The notes: generated from the letters alone by a model not told the origin. A stretch of DNA of 64,000 nt from Bradyrhizobium erythrophlei (GCA_900129675.1 FSRD01000001.1:299501-363500), one strand, 5' to 3'; shown: positions 42,875 to 52,996, counted from the first letter of the stretch. Program-made: numbers and translations.

Positions 42875-43081
42875 ATGCGAACGTTCTTCGGAATGATTCT
42901 GGGCGCGCTGCTGCTGGTCGGCGGCGTCTATGTCTACGACTCGATGCAGACCTCGAGCGTCACCAACGGCCAGGTCGCGCAGGCCAATCGCACCATCGTT
43001 AACTGGGACGTCGCGGCAGCCGACTGGCAGGCCCTGAAAGGGCGCGCCCATGACGACTGGGTGAAAATCTCGTCGAAGTAA
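42875..43081 (+). CDS. Small single-pass membrane protein
   Basis: A 68-aa protein starting at the ATG after cattggaggttgcc, a very good ribosome-binding site. One N-terminal hydrophobic helix ('FFGMILGALLLVGGVYVY') is followed by a short soluble part ending KISSK. No family is recognised. It follows the ClpP-like gene by 93 bp and ends just before an intrinsic terminator, so it is probably the last gene of the unit starting at 40576. Confidence 0.7.
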   Translation: MRTFFGMILGALLLVGGVYVYDSMQTSSVTNGQVAQANRTIVNWDVAAADWQALKGRAHDDWVKISSK

Positions 43082-43107
43082 TCGCGCGGCGATTCCACCA
43101 AATGGGC

Positions 43108-43140
43108 GCGTCCTCGTTTCTGACGAGGGCGCTTTTTTGT
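43108..43140 (+). terminator. Intrinsic terminator
   Basis: A 10-bp stem, gcgtcctcgt (43108-43117) with acgagggcgc (43123-43132), one G-T pair, a 5-base loop, then tttttt. It lies 27 bp after the small membrane protein. Confidence 0.85.
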
Positions 43141-43206
43141 CGGGCAAACGCCAGAGCAAGATCGCGATCATGCTCTGGATTTGTAGTGACGGGTTTTCTT
43201 CACGCT

Positions 43207-43872
43207 CTAATTGCTCGCCTTCGCCTTGCGCGCATCGGCAATGACCATCTCGAATTCCGCCATGGTCAGGACGCCGGGCACGCGGAATTTGCCGACAATG
43301 AAGGAGGGCGTCCCGTTAAAGCCGAACGCCTTGGCCTGATCGTTGTTGCGCGCCAGGATGGCGTCGATCGCCTTGGCATTGGCTGTGAGATCGCGGTTGA
43401 GGCGATCCATGTCGATGCCGGCGGCCGCGAGCAACTCGCCGAGGCGCGGCTCGGTCAGCTTCGAATTGACGCCGATCATCGCCTCGTGGGCTTTCAGGAA
43501 CTTGTCCTGATATTTGGCGGCCAGCGCCATCCGCGCGGCAACCTTGGAGACCGGGCCCAGGATCGGCCAATCCTTCAGCACCAGACGGACCTTGCCGTCG
43601 TCCTGCACCACCTGGCGAAGCTCGGGCTCGAGCTTGCGGCAGTACGGACAATTGTAGTCGAACCACTCGACGATGGTGATGTCGCCATCGACATTACCGG
43701 CCACCGGGATTTCGGGATCGCGCAGCACCAGCGCTTCCGTCAGCACCTTCTCCTCGTCGTCTTCCGCGCGCGCCGAACGCGGCGCGATGCCGGTGCCGAG
43801 CGCCGCAAAGCCCGCGCCGAGCAAGCCAAGCGCGTCACGCCGGGTCTGCTCCGATCTCATCAAATCATTCAT
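43207..43872 (-). CDS. DsbA-family thiol oxidoreductase
   Basis: A 221-aa exported thioredoxin-fold protein. The N-terminus has a Tat-like 'RRDALGLLGAG' before a hydrophobic stretch ending RSARA. The active site is 'YNCPYCRK', and the rest matches the DsbA/BdbD-type layout with a late cis-Pro loop ('NGTPSFIVG'). It oxidises or isomerises disulfides in the periplasm. DsbB is at 49889, about 6 kb away. No obvious operon partners. Confidence 0.87.
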   Translation of the reverse strand: MNDLMRSEQTRRDALGLLGAGFAALGTGIAPRSARAEDDEEKVLTEALVLRDPEIPVAGNVDGDITIVEWFDYNCPYCRKLEPELRQVVQDDGKVRLVLKDWPILGPVSKVAARMALAAKYQDKFLKAHEAMIGVNSKLTEPRLGELLAAAGIDMDRLNRDLTANAKAIDAILARNNDQAKAFGFNGTPSFIVGKFRVPGVLTMAEFEMVIADARKAKASN

Positions 43873-43914
43873 GGCTGTTCCGACTGGTCCCGTTGCGGCC
43901 TAGAGCCTATTGTT

Positions 43915-44010
43915 CTGACGCGTTTCCTACCGCAGATAAGTCTGCGCAATCTGCGTAAACTTGATTGCTATGCGAACCGGTACCCACTTCGCTCGAAAAC
44001 GCCATAGTCA
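43915..44010. repeat. Possible dispersed intergenic repeat
   Basis: The stretch 'gacgcgtttcctacc...gcgaaccggtacccacttc...gctcgaaaacgcc' between the dsbA-like and TSUP genes resembles intergenic sequences repeated in Bradyrhizobium-type genomes. The match is from memory and no second copy was found in this window. Confidence 0.3.
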
Positions 44011-44018
44011 TTCTACGC

Positions 44019-44786
44019 TCAGGATAGAGATAAGTTACGCGCCAGCATATAGAGCGCGACCGCAATAATGACGATGGCGAACACAATATTGAGCGCGCCG
44101 CGGCGCTCCGCCAGGTGCCGCGCCGACCGCGTGCCGGCCACTCCGCCGGCGATGCCGCCGGCGACGAACAGGCCCGCCAGCGGCCAGGAGACCAGGCCGG
44201 ACCAGGCATAGCTGGCGGCGGTGGTCATGCCGAAGGTGGTGACGGCGACCAGCGAGGAACTGACCGCGTTCATGATCGGCATGCCCGTCGCCAGCATCAG
44301 GGCCGGCACGATCAGAAATCCGCCGCCGATGCCGAAGAAGCCCGACATCGTCCCGGTCGCCAGTCCGAGGCCAGCGATGGCCGGCATGTTGGACAGGCTG
44401 ATCTTGACGTCGGGCAGCCCGATCCGCGCACGCGTCTTCAGCATCAGCATCGCGATGACCAGCATCACCAGCGCAAACAGCGCCAGCAGTTTCTGGCCAT
44501 CGACCATCTTGCCGAGGATCGATCCGCCGAAGGCGCCGATGATGCCCGCCGCCGCAAACACCAGCGCGCAGGACCAGACGACAGTGCCCCCGCGCGCATG
44601 GTTCGACAAATTGACCGCGGCATTCGCGGCCACCGCGATCGCACTGGTGCCGATCGCGACATGCGGCTCGGGTACGCCGACCACATAGACCATCAGCGGC
44701 ACGGCCAGAATCGATCCGCCGCCCCCGACCAGTCCGAGGGAAAATCCGACCAGCATTCCCGATGCCAGTCCAAGCAGGCTTTGCAT
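44019..44786 (-). CDS. TSUP (TauE/SafE) family sulfite/anion exporter
   Basis: A 255-aa membrane protein with 7-8 hydrophobic segments. The duplicated signature 'GLVGGGGSILAVPLMVYVVG' and 'GFFGIGGGFLIVPALMLATG' is diagnostic of TauE/SafE. It exports or imports small sulfur or carboxylate anions. The ATG at 44786 is chosen; a TTG five codons upstream is possible. No sulfur genes are nearby. Confidence 0.88.
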   Translation of the reverse strand: MQSLLGLASGMLVGFSLGLVGGGGSILAVPLMVYVVGVPEPHVAIGTSAIAVAANAAVNLSNHARGGTVVWSCALVFAAAGIIGAFGGSILGKMVDGQKLLALFALVMLVIAMLMLKTRARIGLPDVKISLSNMPAIAGLGLATGTMSGFFGIGGGFLIVPALMLATGMPIMNAVSSSLVAVTTFGMTTAASYAWSGLVSWPLAGLFVAGGIAGGVAGTRSARHLAERRGALNIVFAIVIIAVALYMLARNLSLS

Positions 44787-44886
44787 TGTGGAGATGATCA
44801 AAATCGAAGACTCACTTTGAGACCGCTATAGAAGAATTTTCTGCGGACTGCCATGGCTACAGCACAAACCTGCACTGCAACAGGGA

Positions 44887-45609
44887 TCAACGCACCAGGA
44901 GCGTCACCGCCAGCGGCACCAAAAGCGACGTCACCAGCGCGTTCAGGCTCATGGCGATGCCGGCGAACACGCCCGCCACCGCATCGACCTGGAAGGCGCG
45001 CGCGGTGCCGATGCCGTGGGCCGCGATCCCGACCGCAAAGCCGCGGGCGCGGAAATCGGTAATTCCGGTCCGGTTCATCAGCGGCGTGACGATGATCGCG
45101 CCGATGATCCCGGTGAGGACCACCGAGACCGCCGTCAGCGACGGATCGGCGTGCAGGGACTCACTGATGCCCATGGCGACGCCGGCGGTGACCGATTTCG
45201 GCGCCAGCGAGAGAATGATCGCGCGCGGCAGGCCTGCGGCCTCGGCCAGCAGCACCACCGAAACGATCGCGGTGATGGAGCCGACCGCGAGCGCCACCAG
45301 CATCGGCAGGATTGCCGCCGCCACCAATTTGCGGTTTTCGTAGAGCGGCACGGCCAGCGCCACCGTCGCCGGTCCGAGCAGGAAATGCACGAACTGCGCT
45401 CCGCCGAAATAGGTCGTGTAGGACGTCTTGGTGAGCAGCAGGAAGGCGCCGATGATCCACATCGAATGCAGCACCGGATTGGCCAGCGGATGGCGGTGCG
45501 TCCAAAGCGATACCGCATCCGCGATCGCATAGGTCAGCAGCGTCACCGTCAGCCAGAGCAGCGGCGACTGCGACAGGTAGACCCACAGCGAAAACGGATT
45601 GTCGCTCAT
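44887..45609 (-). CDS. lrgB: LrgB/CidB family membrane protein
   Basis: A 240-aa integral membrane protein. LrgB-like markers are 'LLGPATVALAVPLYENRKL' and 'LAPKSVTAGVAMGISE'. LrgA/LrgB pairs were named for control of murein hydrolases in Staphylococcus; in Gram-negatives and plastids LrgB-type proteins carry glycolate, glycerate or pyruvate. It starts with ATGA overlapping the end of lrgA by 4 bp, so the two are coupled. Confidence 0.88.
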   Translation of the reverse strand: MSDNPFSLWVYLSQSPLLWLTVTLLTYAIADAVSLWTHRHPLANPVLHSMWIIGAFLLLTKTSYTTYFGGAQFVHFLLGPATVALAVPLYENRKLVAAAILPMLVALAVGSITAIVSVVLLAEAAGLPRAIILSLAPKSVTAGVAMGISESLHADPSLTAVSVVLTGIIGAIIVTPLMNRTGITDFRARGFAVGIAAHGIGTARAFQVDAVAGVFAGIAMSLNALVTSLLVPLAVTLLVR

Positions 45610-45992
45610 GGCCCGTCCTGTCCGCGCGCGAGGAAGCGGTTCGCGACCCGGAATGTCGCGACCGTTACCAGCAAGGTGATGACCACGGAGACGGCCAGGA
45701 TCGCCAGGATGGCGATGCCGTGCTCGGCGAGCAGATCGAGCTTTTGCACGACGCCGACGCCTGCGGGGACGAACAATAGCGACAGATGCGCCAGCAGGCC
45801 GCGGCTGGCGCCTTCCACGCCATCGCCTTGCAGCGGCCCGCGCGCGAGCACGACGAAGCGGTCGCGCGCCAGCAGCAACAGCAGCAGAAGCATCAGCCCG
45901 ACCACCGGGCCCGGCATCGGCAGGCCGAGGCCGCGCACGAAGACTTCGCCGGTCAATTGGCAAAGCAGGATCAGGCTAAGGCTTGCTATCAT
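45606..45992 (-). CDS. lrgA: LrgA/CidA family holin-like protein
   Basis: A 128-aa protein with four helices. 'LPMPGPVVGLMLLLLLLL' and 'LSLLFVPAGVGVVQ' are the conserved CidA/LrgA segments. It is coupled to lrgB by a 4-bp overlap. It may act with LrgB as a transporter or in murein-related control; the rhizobial role is not known. Confidence 0.88.
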   Translation of the reverse strand: MIASLSLILLCQLTGEVFVRGLGLPMPGPVVGLMLLLLLLLARDRFVVLARGPLQGDGVEGASRGLLAHLSLLFVPAGVGVVQKLDLLAEHGIAILAILAVSVVITLLVTVATFRVANRFLARGQDGP

Positions 45993-46055
45993 GCGACCGT
46001 CCGCGCGGAGAGGTTCCTATCAGGTGGCGGCCGCGGACGCTTGTCAATGTGCCCG

Positions 46056-46535
46056 TCAGGCCCGCGCGTGAGGATTGTCGTGCTGTTTTGCAGGTTCGCG
46101 GCGCGGCAGCGCCATCAAGGTGCCGGTCATGGTCGCGATCAGCGTTTCGGCGCCGTCATGTTCGGCATAAGCCCGGCCTTCGCACACCGTCAGCGTGCGG
46201 CCGGGTTTGACGACATAGGCGCGGAACGCAAAGCGCTCGCCCTTCGCCGGCGCCAGCAGATTGGTCTTGAACTCGACGGTCAGGATGTCGGAGCCGGCCG
46301 GCATCAGCGTGAAGGCGGCGATGCCGCAGGCGTTGTCGAGCCCCGCCGTGATCACGCCGGCATGAACGAAACCGTTCTGCTGGGTGAAATCGGCCGAATA
46401 GGCCATCGACAGGTCGACCTCGCCGGGCTCCAGCCGCGCCAGCGAAATGCCGAGCGTGCGCATCGCCGGCTGCCGCTCGAACGTGTCGGTCGCGACCTTG
46501 CGAAAATCCGGGTTCTTGGGGACGAAGCGCGACAT
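46056..46535 (-). CDS. PaaI-type hotdog thioesterase
   Basis: A 159-aa hotdog-fold acyl-CoA thioesterase. The core is 'QQNGFVHAGVITAGLDNACG', matching the PaaI family pattern (H-G-G-x-x-x-x-x-x-D with variations). It is 6 bp downstream of a second hotdog thioesterase and under the same divergent TetR promoter region. It probably removes CoA from acyl thioesters; the substrate is unknown. Confidence 0.83.
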   Translation of the reverse strand: MSRFVPKNPDFRKVATDTFERQPAMRTLGISLARLEPGEVDLSMAYSADFTQQNGFVHAGVITAGLDNACGIAAFTLMPAGSDILTVEFKTNLLAPAKGERFAFRAYVVKPGRTLTVCEGRAYAEHDGAETLIATMTGTLMALPRREPAKQHDNPHARA

Positions 46536-46541
46536 CTGCGT

Positions 46542-46976
46542 TCACGCCATCGCCGGCGCTGCCGGAGCGAGATGTTTCGCGGCGGCGTCGCGGATTTTGA
46601 GCTCAAACGGCGCGGATTTGCGCGCCTGCCGGTCCATGTGCACGCCTGTGATCTCGCAGGTCGCGGCAATCTCGCCGGTTTCGGCGTTGCGCATTTCGTG
46701 CAAGAAGCGGATCGACTTGTCGCGGATCTCCAAAAGCCGGCTTTTGACCTCGACGATATCGCCGGCCAGCAATTCGCGCTTGTAGGCGATGTTCTGCTGC
46801 ACGGCGGCCATGCCGCGGCCGGATTCGCGCAGATAAGTCGGCGTCAGCCCGAGCCGGGCGAACAGATTCCAGTTGGCTTCGTCGAATTTGCCGACATACC
46901 ACATGATATTCATGTGGCCGACATGATCGCATTGCCACGGATAGACCGTGCCGCGATAGGTCGCCTCGTTTTCCAT
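46542..46976 (-). CDS. Acyl-CoA thioesterase (4HBT/YbgC-like)
   Basis: A 144-aa hotdog thioesterase. The 4-hydroxybenzoyl-CoA thioesterase motif is 'WQCDHVGHMNIMWYVGKFDE', with the active-site Asp/His. It is the first gene of a two-thioesterase unit. The start at 46976 lies just downstream of a palindromic TetR-type operator. Confidence 0.85.
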   Translation of the reverse strand: MENEATYRGTVYPWQCDHVGHMNIMWYVGKFDEANWNLFARLGLTPTYLRESGRGMAAVQQNIAYKRELLAGDIVEVKSRLLEIRDKSIRFLHEMRNAETGEIAATCEITGVHMDRQARKSAPFELKIRDAAAKHLAPAAPAMA

Positions 46977-47000
46977 CGATCGCTCCCGCTTTCGACTGCC

Positions 47001-47050
47001 GATACGGTAGCGTATCACGGGGGTCATGGGTTAGCAATACGGTACCGTAT
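47001..47050. promoter_or_regulatory. Two TetR-type operators between thioesterases and tetR
   Basis: gatacggtagcgtatc (47001-47016) and the perfect palindrome atacggtaccgtat (47037-47050) share the half-site ATACGGTA. The first lies 25 bp from the thioesterase start, the second 14 bp before the tetR start. They are the likely autoregulated binding sites of the adjacent TetR. Confidence 0.75.
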
Positions 47051-47064
47051 CAGAAGGGGCCGAT

Positions 47065-47631
47065 ATGACCGACGGCAAGGGTGACACCTGGATCGAGGCC
47101 GGTTTCAGGGAGATCGCGCGCGCCGGCGTCGAAGGCGTGCGGGTGGAGGTGCTGGCCAAGAATCTCGGCGTCACCAAGGGCGGCTTCTACCGGCGCTTCC
47201 GGGATCGCGCCGCGCTGCTCGAGGGCATGCTGCGGGCGTGGAGCGCGGGGCGTATCGCCGCAATCGAAAAGCAAACCAGCCTCGATGGCGCTACCGCCCG
47301 CGAACGGCTGAAAGCGCTGATCGCGCTTTATTCGGAGCGGATGAATACCGAGGGCATGGCGGTCGAACTGGCGATCCGGCAATGGGCCCGGTCCGACGAG
47401 GCCGCCGCCGCAGCCGTCGCCAGCGTCGACGCGGCGCGCTTGAGGAATGTCGGACATCTCTATCGCGCGACGGGTCTCTCGCCTGACGAAGCCGATGCGC
47501 AGGCGTTCCTGTTCTACTGCTTCATCTTCGGCCAGAGCTTGCTGTTTCTCGAACGCGGACCGCGCAAGCGCGCGCAGCTGGTCGCGAAGTCAGCCGAGAA
47601 ACTGGTCGAGGAAGAACGCGCGACCGGCTGA
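47065..47631 (+). CDS. TetR family transcriptional regulator
   Basis: A 188-aa TetR-type repressor. The N-terminal helix-turn-helix reads 'GFREIARAGVEGVRVEVLAK', then 'LGVTKGGFYRRFRDRAALLE'. The ligand-binding C-domain is helical and variable. It is divergent from two acyl-CoA thioesterases with two matching palindromes between, so an acyl-CoA or related ligand is plausible. Confidence 0.88.
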   Translation: MTDGKGDTWIEAGFREIARAGVEGVRVEVLAKNLGVTKGGFYRRFRDRAALLEGMLRAWSAGRIAAIEKQTSLDGATARERLKALIALYSERMNTEGMAVELAIRQWARSDEAAAAAVASVDAARLRNVGHLYRATGLSPDEADAQAFLFYCFIFGQSLLFLERGPRKRAQLVAKSAEKLVEEERATG

Positions 47632-47660
47632 AAGCCGGCCGCGCTTGTCGGTGAAGAGCC

Positions 47661-48137
47661 TCAGCCCTTCAGCTTCTTGGTGCACTCGCTGTAATAGCCG
47701 CCGCCCTTCTGGATCCACTTCAGGCCGCCATTGCCGCCGGTGGCCTTGTTGGCGTTGTACTGGTCGACGCAAGTGTGCATGCGGGCCTTGCCGGCGCTCT
47801 CCTTGGAATATTTCGCATCCACGGCGGACGGAAATACCGCGGGCCCGGACGGCGCGGCCGGTGCGGCCGCAGGCGCGGCTTCCTTCTTGGCCTCTTTCGG
47901 CGTGGCTGGCGCCGGAGCGGCAGCCGGGGCCGCCGCGGGCGCGGCGGTGGCATCGGCGCCGCAATTGGCCTTGCGGAAGTCATTCCACTTCTGGCCGTTC
48001 AGCGTGCCGGCGGTCTTGGCGGCCTGATATTTCGCGCTGCATTCCTGCGTGGTCAGCGCCTGTGCCGGCGCCGTTGCCGCGAACGCGGCGAAGCCCGATA
48101 CCGCAATCGCACACAATAATTTGGCTTGAATGCTCAT
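47661..48137 (-). CDS. Small secreted Ala/Pro-rich Cys-containing protein
   Basis: A 158-aa exported protein. A signal peptide (cleavage near APAQA) is followed by 'TTQECSAKYQAAKTAGTLNG', an Ala/Pro-rich spacer, and a C-terminal part 'ARMHTCVDQYNANKATGGNG' then 'GGYYSECTKKLKG'. Each conserved block has paired Cys residues. The C-terminal ECTKK recalls the PsiF-like protein encoded 200 bp away at 48342. Function is unknown. Confidence 0.72.
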   Translation of the reverse strand: MSIQAKLLCAIAVSGFAAFAATAPAQALTTQECSAKYQAAKTAGTLNGQKWNDFRKANCGADATAAPAAAPAAAPAPATPKEAKKEAAPAAAPAAPSGPAVFPSAVDAKYSKESAGKARMHTCVDQYNANKATGGNGGLKWIQKGGGYYSECTKKLKG

Positions 48138-48341
48138 CCTTGGTCTCCCTCTTCACTTCCTGGGGGTATTGACGATCCGGAGGCGCCCATCCTAGCGCAA
48201 CCGGAACTCGCGACAACGCGCGGGGCCAATGGTTCGCCAAAATATTGTAGCCGCGAAAATGCCGGATCGTCCGCTTCATTCACCCGCGGTTCATCATCAC
48301 CGCGCGACGGTTGTCCCGTTCCATTCCATTTGAGGTGTCCC

Positions 48342-48605
48342 ATGACGAAGATTTCCTCCCTTGCGACCGCGGCCGCTGTTGCTTCGCTGCTGTTGACGGG
48401 CTCCGCATTCGCGCAGACGGCGGCGCCAGCCAAGGACGCCACCAAGACCGAGACCAAGGCGCCGGCCGAAAAGAAGGCCGAGAAGCCGCGGACCGCAGCC
48501 TCCCTCGAATGCTCGAAGGAAGCCGACGCCAAGGGGCTGCACGGCAAGGAGCGCAAGAAATTCCGTTCCGAATGCAAGAAGGGCGCGACCGACAAGGCCA
48601 AATGA
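48342..48605 (+). CDS. PsiF-repeat-like small secreted protein
   Basis: An 87-aa exported protein starting at ATG 48342. The signal peptide ends near SAFAQ. A Lys/Ala-rich spacer is followed by 'LECSKEADAKGLHGKERKKF' and RSECKK, the PsiF repeat pattern (C...A..KGL.G..R..F...C). PsiF is induced by phosphate starvation in E. coli; its role is unknown. Confidence 0.78.
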   Translation: MTKISSLATAAAVASLLLTGSAFAQTAAPAKDATKTETKAPAEKKAEKPRTAASLECSKEADAKGLHGKERKKFRSECKKGATDKAK

Positions 48606-48690
48606 TTTGAACCAGATAGTCCGAGCCAAATGACCTGATTTCTGCCCGCTTGCGCCGGGGAGAGCCGGATCATGGCCACGGTTAATCCCC

Positions 48691-48720
48691 GGCCGGTTTG
48701 CGCTGAAGCGTAAACCGGCC
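48691..48720 (+). terminator. Long hairpin downstream of psiF-like gene
   Basis: A 14-bp inverted repeat, ggccggtttgcgct and agcgtaaaccggcc (48691-48720), with one mismatch and a 2-base loop. A second hairpin, cctccc...ggggagg, follows at once (48719-48739). No clear T-run. It probably ends the psiF-like transcript. Confidence 0.5.
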
Positions 48721-48806
48721 TCCCTCTTGACGGGGAGGCAAACGCACGCATTGCAGCAATCGCCTGGTGCATTTGTCGCCCCAGCGCGGATTTGCCATAA
48801 GGCGGC

Positions 48807-49892
48807 GTGACCCTGATCCCCGCAACGATCGCGCTTGCCGTTCCCAGCCGCGCCAGGATTCTCAACACGCTCGAGACGCTCGCCATCGGCAGCGCCGGCG
48901 GCCTGCTGTTTTTGTGGGCACACCTTCCGGGCGGGCTGATTTCCGGCGCCATGATCGCGGTCGGCATCGCCGCACTGGCCGGGCGGCCGCTCGGAGTGCC
49001 GCCGCTCCTGACCCAGTCGGTGTTGTTGCTGCTCGGCATATCCCTGGGCTCGCTGGTGTCGCGGCAATTGATCCAGCATATGGGCTCCTACCCCCTGACC
49101 ATCGGGCTGCTCGCGCTCGCGACCTTCTGCTCGACTTTCGGCAGCAGCCTCTATCTGCAGCGCGTGCACGGCTGGGACCAGACCTCGGCATTCCTGGCCG
49201 GGAGCCCCGGCGCGCTGTCGCAAATCACCATCCTTGCTGCCGAGCGGGGCGCGGACGTGCCGGCGATTGCCGTGGTGCAGACCATGCGCGTGATCATCCT
49301 GACCGCGGCACTGCCGCTGCTGCTGTCGCTGACCGGCGTCGCGCCGTCGTCGCCGCCGGCCGTGATCTCGGCGATCGCCTCGCCGCTCGAACTGGCCACG
49401 CTGATCGCGGCCTCAGTGGCGGTCGCCCTGTTGCTGCGGCTGGCGAAATTTCCCGCAAGTTGGATGTTCGGCGCGATGATCGCCTCGAGCGTGCTGCACG
49501 GCACCGCCCTGATCGAGGGCGGCCTGCCGCCATGGGTCCGCAGCGTGGCGCTGGTCGGCATCGGCGCCCTGATCGGTTCACGCTTCGCGCGGATGAAGGC
49601 CTCGACCTTGCTCGGCCACGTCAATGCGGCGCTGGGCTCGTTCGCCGTCGCTATCATCATCTCGGCGATCTTCGTCGCGGTGATTGCGCTGACCACCCAT
49701 GTGCGCTTCGCCGATGTCATCGTGGCGTTCGCGCCGGGCGCAATGGACGCCATGCTGGCGCTGGCGCTGACGCTGCACATCGACCCGATTTTCGTCGGCG
49801 CGCATCATCTGTCGCGCTTCGTGTTCGTCACCATCACCACGCCCGGCATCATCCATCTGTTCGGACGGCCGCAGGATGATGTCGACGATTAA
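48807..49892 (+). CDS. AbrB family membrane protein
   Basis: A 361-aa membrane protein starting at a GTG. It has about 10 hydrophobic segments with two internal copies of the AbrB/'putative ammonia monooxygenase' repeat, marked by 'LPGGLISGAMIAVGIAAL' and 'FPASWMFGAMIASSVLHG'. Despite the old annotation these are not known to be ammonia monooxygenases; transport is more likely. It overlaps the convergent dsbB end by 4 bp. Confidence 0.82.
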   Translation: MTLIPATIALAVPSRARILNTLETLAIGSAGGLLFLWAHLPGGLISGAMIAVGIAALAGRPLGVPPLLTQSVLLLLGISLGSLVSRQLIQHMGSYPLTIGLLALATFCSTFGSSLYLQRVHGWDQTSAFLAGSPGALSQITILAAERGADVPAIAVVQTMRVIILTAALPLLLSLTGVAPSSPPAVISAIASPLELATLIAASVAVALLLRLAKFPASWMFGAMIASSVLHGTALIEGGLPPWVRSVALVGIGALIGSRFARMKASTLLGHVNAALGSFAVAIIISAIFVAVIALTTHVRFADVIVAFAPGAMDAMLALALTLHIDPIFVGAHHLSRFVFVTITTPGIIHLFGRPQDDVDD

Positions 49893-50428
49893 GCGCGTTG
49901 CGCGGACCTGACCAGGCCCCACGCCGCGATCGCGGCCATCAGCAGCGAGATCAGCACATTGTAGCCGGCCAGCGACAGACCGAGGAAGCGCCACTGCACT
50001 TCGTCGCAGCGGATCACTTTGACGCTGTCGAGCCGCTCCAGCAGATTGCCGGCGCTGCCGAGATTGCCGACCGGGCCGGTGCAATCGGTCGGCCCCTGCC
50101 AAAACCCCCATTCGACACCGGCATGGTAGGCGCCAAGCCAGGCGTTTCCGAGCGCGGCAAGCGCAAGAATGGCGAGCCCCGCCAGCAGCAGCGGACGCGG
50201 GGCGCCCTTCATGGCCGCGAGCGCAACCAGCGCGCCCAGCGGCACCGCCAGGTAATAGGCGTAGCGCTGTTCGAGGCAGAGCGGACAGGGGCGGATATCC
50301 AGCACCAGCTGGAAGAACCAGGCGCCCGCCAGCGTCGCCGCCGCGATGATCGCCACGGCCAGCGCCGCGGTCCGCGCGGGATTGGCTGACTTGCCGGCGT
50401 GCGACGGGTTTGCGGTGGCGAGCGTCAC
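49889..50428 (-). CDS. dsbB: Disulfide bond formation protein B
   Basis: A 179-aa membrane oxidoreductase from a GTG start (50428) with aggag 7 bases upstream. Four hydrophobic helices are present. The first periplasmic Cys pair is in 'RPCPLCLEQRYAYYL', the second in 'PTDCTG' and 'VIRCDEVQW'. DsbB re-oxidises DsbA and passes electrons to ubiquinone; the DsbA-like protein at 43207 could be its partner. Confidence 0.88.
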   Translation of the reverse strand: MTLATANPSHAGKSANPARTAALAVAIIAAATLAGAWFFQLVLDIRPCPLCLEQRYAYYLAVPLGALVALAAMKGAPRPLLLAGLAILALAALGNAWLGAYHAGVEWGFWQGPTDCTGPVGNLGSAGNLLERLDSVKVIRCDEVQWRFLGLSLAGYNVLISLLMAAIAAWGLVRSAQRA

Positions 50429-50580
50429 GGTCAATCTCCTGCCTGTAAAAGGCGTCGTATCTCTTGGGCATGAACCTGTCGAGGCACGGCACAATCACTT
50501 CCGCGCGGGTTGACCCACGTCCCGTGCCCGCTATATTCCGCCCGCTTCGCGATGCCGGCCCCTAAGGCAAGCCTCCGAAG

Positions 50581-50665
50581 GCCCCTGTGGCGGAACTGGT
50601 AGACGCGCTCGACTCAAAATCGAGTTCCGCAAGGAGTGCTGGTTCGATTCCGGCCAGGGGCACCA
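50581..50665 (+). tRNA. tRNA-Leu (anticodon CAA)
   Basis: An 85-nt class II tRNA. The acceptor stem is gcccctg paired with caggggc, then A and an encoded CCA. The anticodon stem is ctcga/tcgag, and the loop ctcaaaa places CAA at 34-36. It has a variable arm, and the T-loop is ggttcgattcc. CAA reads TTG leucine codons. An accessory, IS-rich block begins just after it. Confidence 0.93.
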
Positions 50666-50917
50666 TTCTGAACAGACCTACCAACCACTGGCGTAGGCTG
50701 ACCATTCGGTCCGAGGGTGGATCGTAGGTTTTCGTTCGTGCTAACGACGATCCGCATCGACAACGGCGCTCAGATTGGCCTTCCTGGCTGCCTGCGGCTG
50801 TTACGGCCGATCGCGCGGCGCTGCTGTCCTTAGTCGCAATCCTGGGATTCCTGATCGATCCGCCGGATTGTCAGAGAAATTGGCGCGCCATCGCAGACGC
50901 GCCAAACTCGTCGCGAT

Positions 50918-52573
<1,656 letters not shown>

Positions 52574-52608
52574 TCATTGCTTTCTTGCCGACCACATTGG
52601 GCCAACGT

Positions 52609-52923
52609 TCAAGCTGCCTTTCGACCGCCGCTGGCGTGCACCAGCACCCCCATGATGTCGCTTTCCTTCATGATCAGGTACTCGATGCCATCGATCTTGA
52701 CTTCGGTGCCTGACCACTTGCCGAATAGCACGCGGTCGCCGGTCTGAACGTCGATCGGAATGAACTTGCCGGTCTCGTCGCGTCCTCCTGGTCCGACCGA
52801 GACGACCTCGCCCTGTTGCGGCTTCTCCCTGGCGGTGTCAGGGATGATGATGCCCCCGGCGGTCTTCTCCTCGGCCTCGATGCGCTTGAGCACCACCCGA
52901 TCATGAAGCGGACGGAATTTCAT
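52609..52923 (-). CDS. groES: Co-chaperonin GroES
   Basis: A 104-aa heptameric lid of GroEL. '[20 protein letters not shown]' and '[18 protein letters not shown]' are the standard N-terminal segments, with '[18 protein letters not shown]' later. The first gene of groESL. No CIRCE repeat was seen upstream. Instead, the leader carries two hairpins, one of which includes the ribosome-binding site. Confidence 0.95.
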   Translation of the reverse strand: MKFRPLHDRVVLKRIEAEEKTAGGIIIPDTAREKPQQGEVVSVGPGGRDETGKFIPIDVQTGDRVLFGKWSGTEVKIDGIEYLIMKESDIMGVLVHASGGRKAA

Positions 52924-52930
52924 TGTTGTT

Positions 52931-52991
52931 CTCCCAAAACTGGGAATTTGCGAGCGTATGAAGGGATCGCAGCCATCGATTGGCTGATCCC
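52931..52991 (-). promoter_or_regulatory. groES leader hairpins; candidate RNA thermometer
   Basis: On the minus strand, uuccca-guuu-ugggag (52946-52931) folds into a 5-6 bp stem with a tetraloop. The ribosome-binding site ggggag-like word (gggag) is in its 3' arm, 7 bases before the AUG. Immediately upstream lies a second hairpin (52963-52991): gggatc/gatccc plus agcca/tggct around a 5-base loop with a 2-base bulge. The pattern resembles heat-opened leaders such as ROSE or fourU elements. Confidence 0.5.
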
Positions 52992-52996
52992 GGGCC

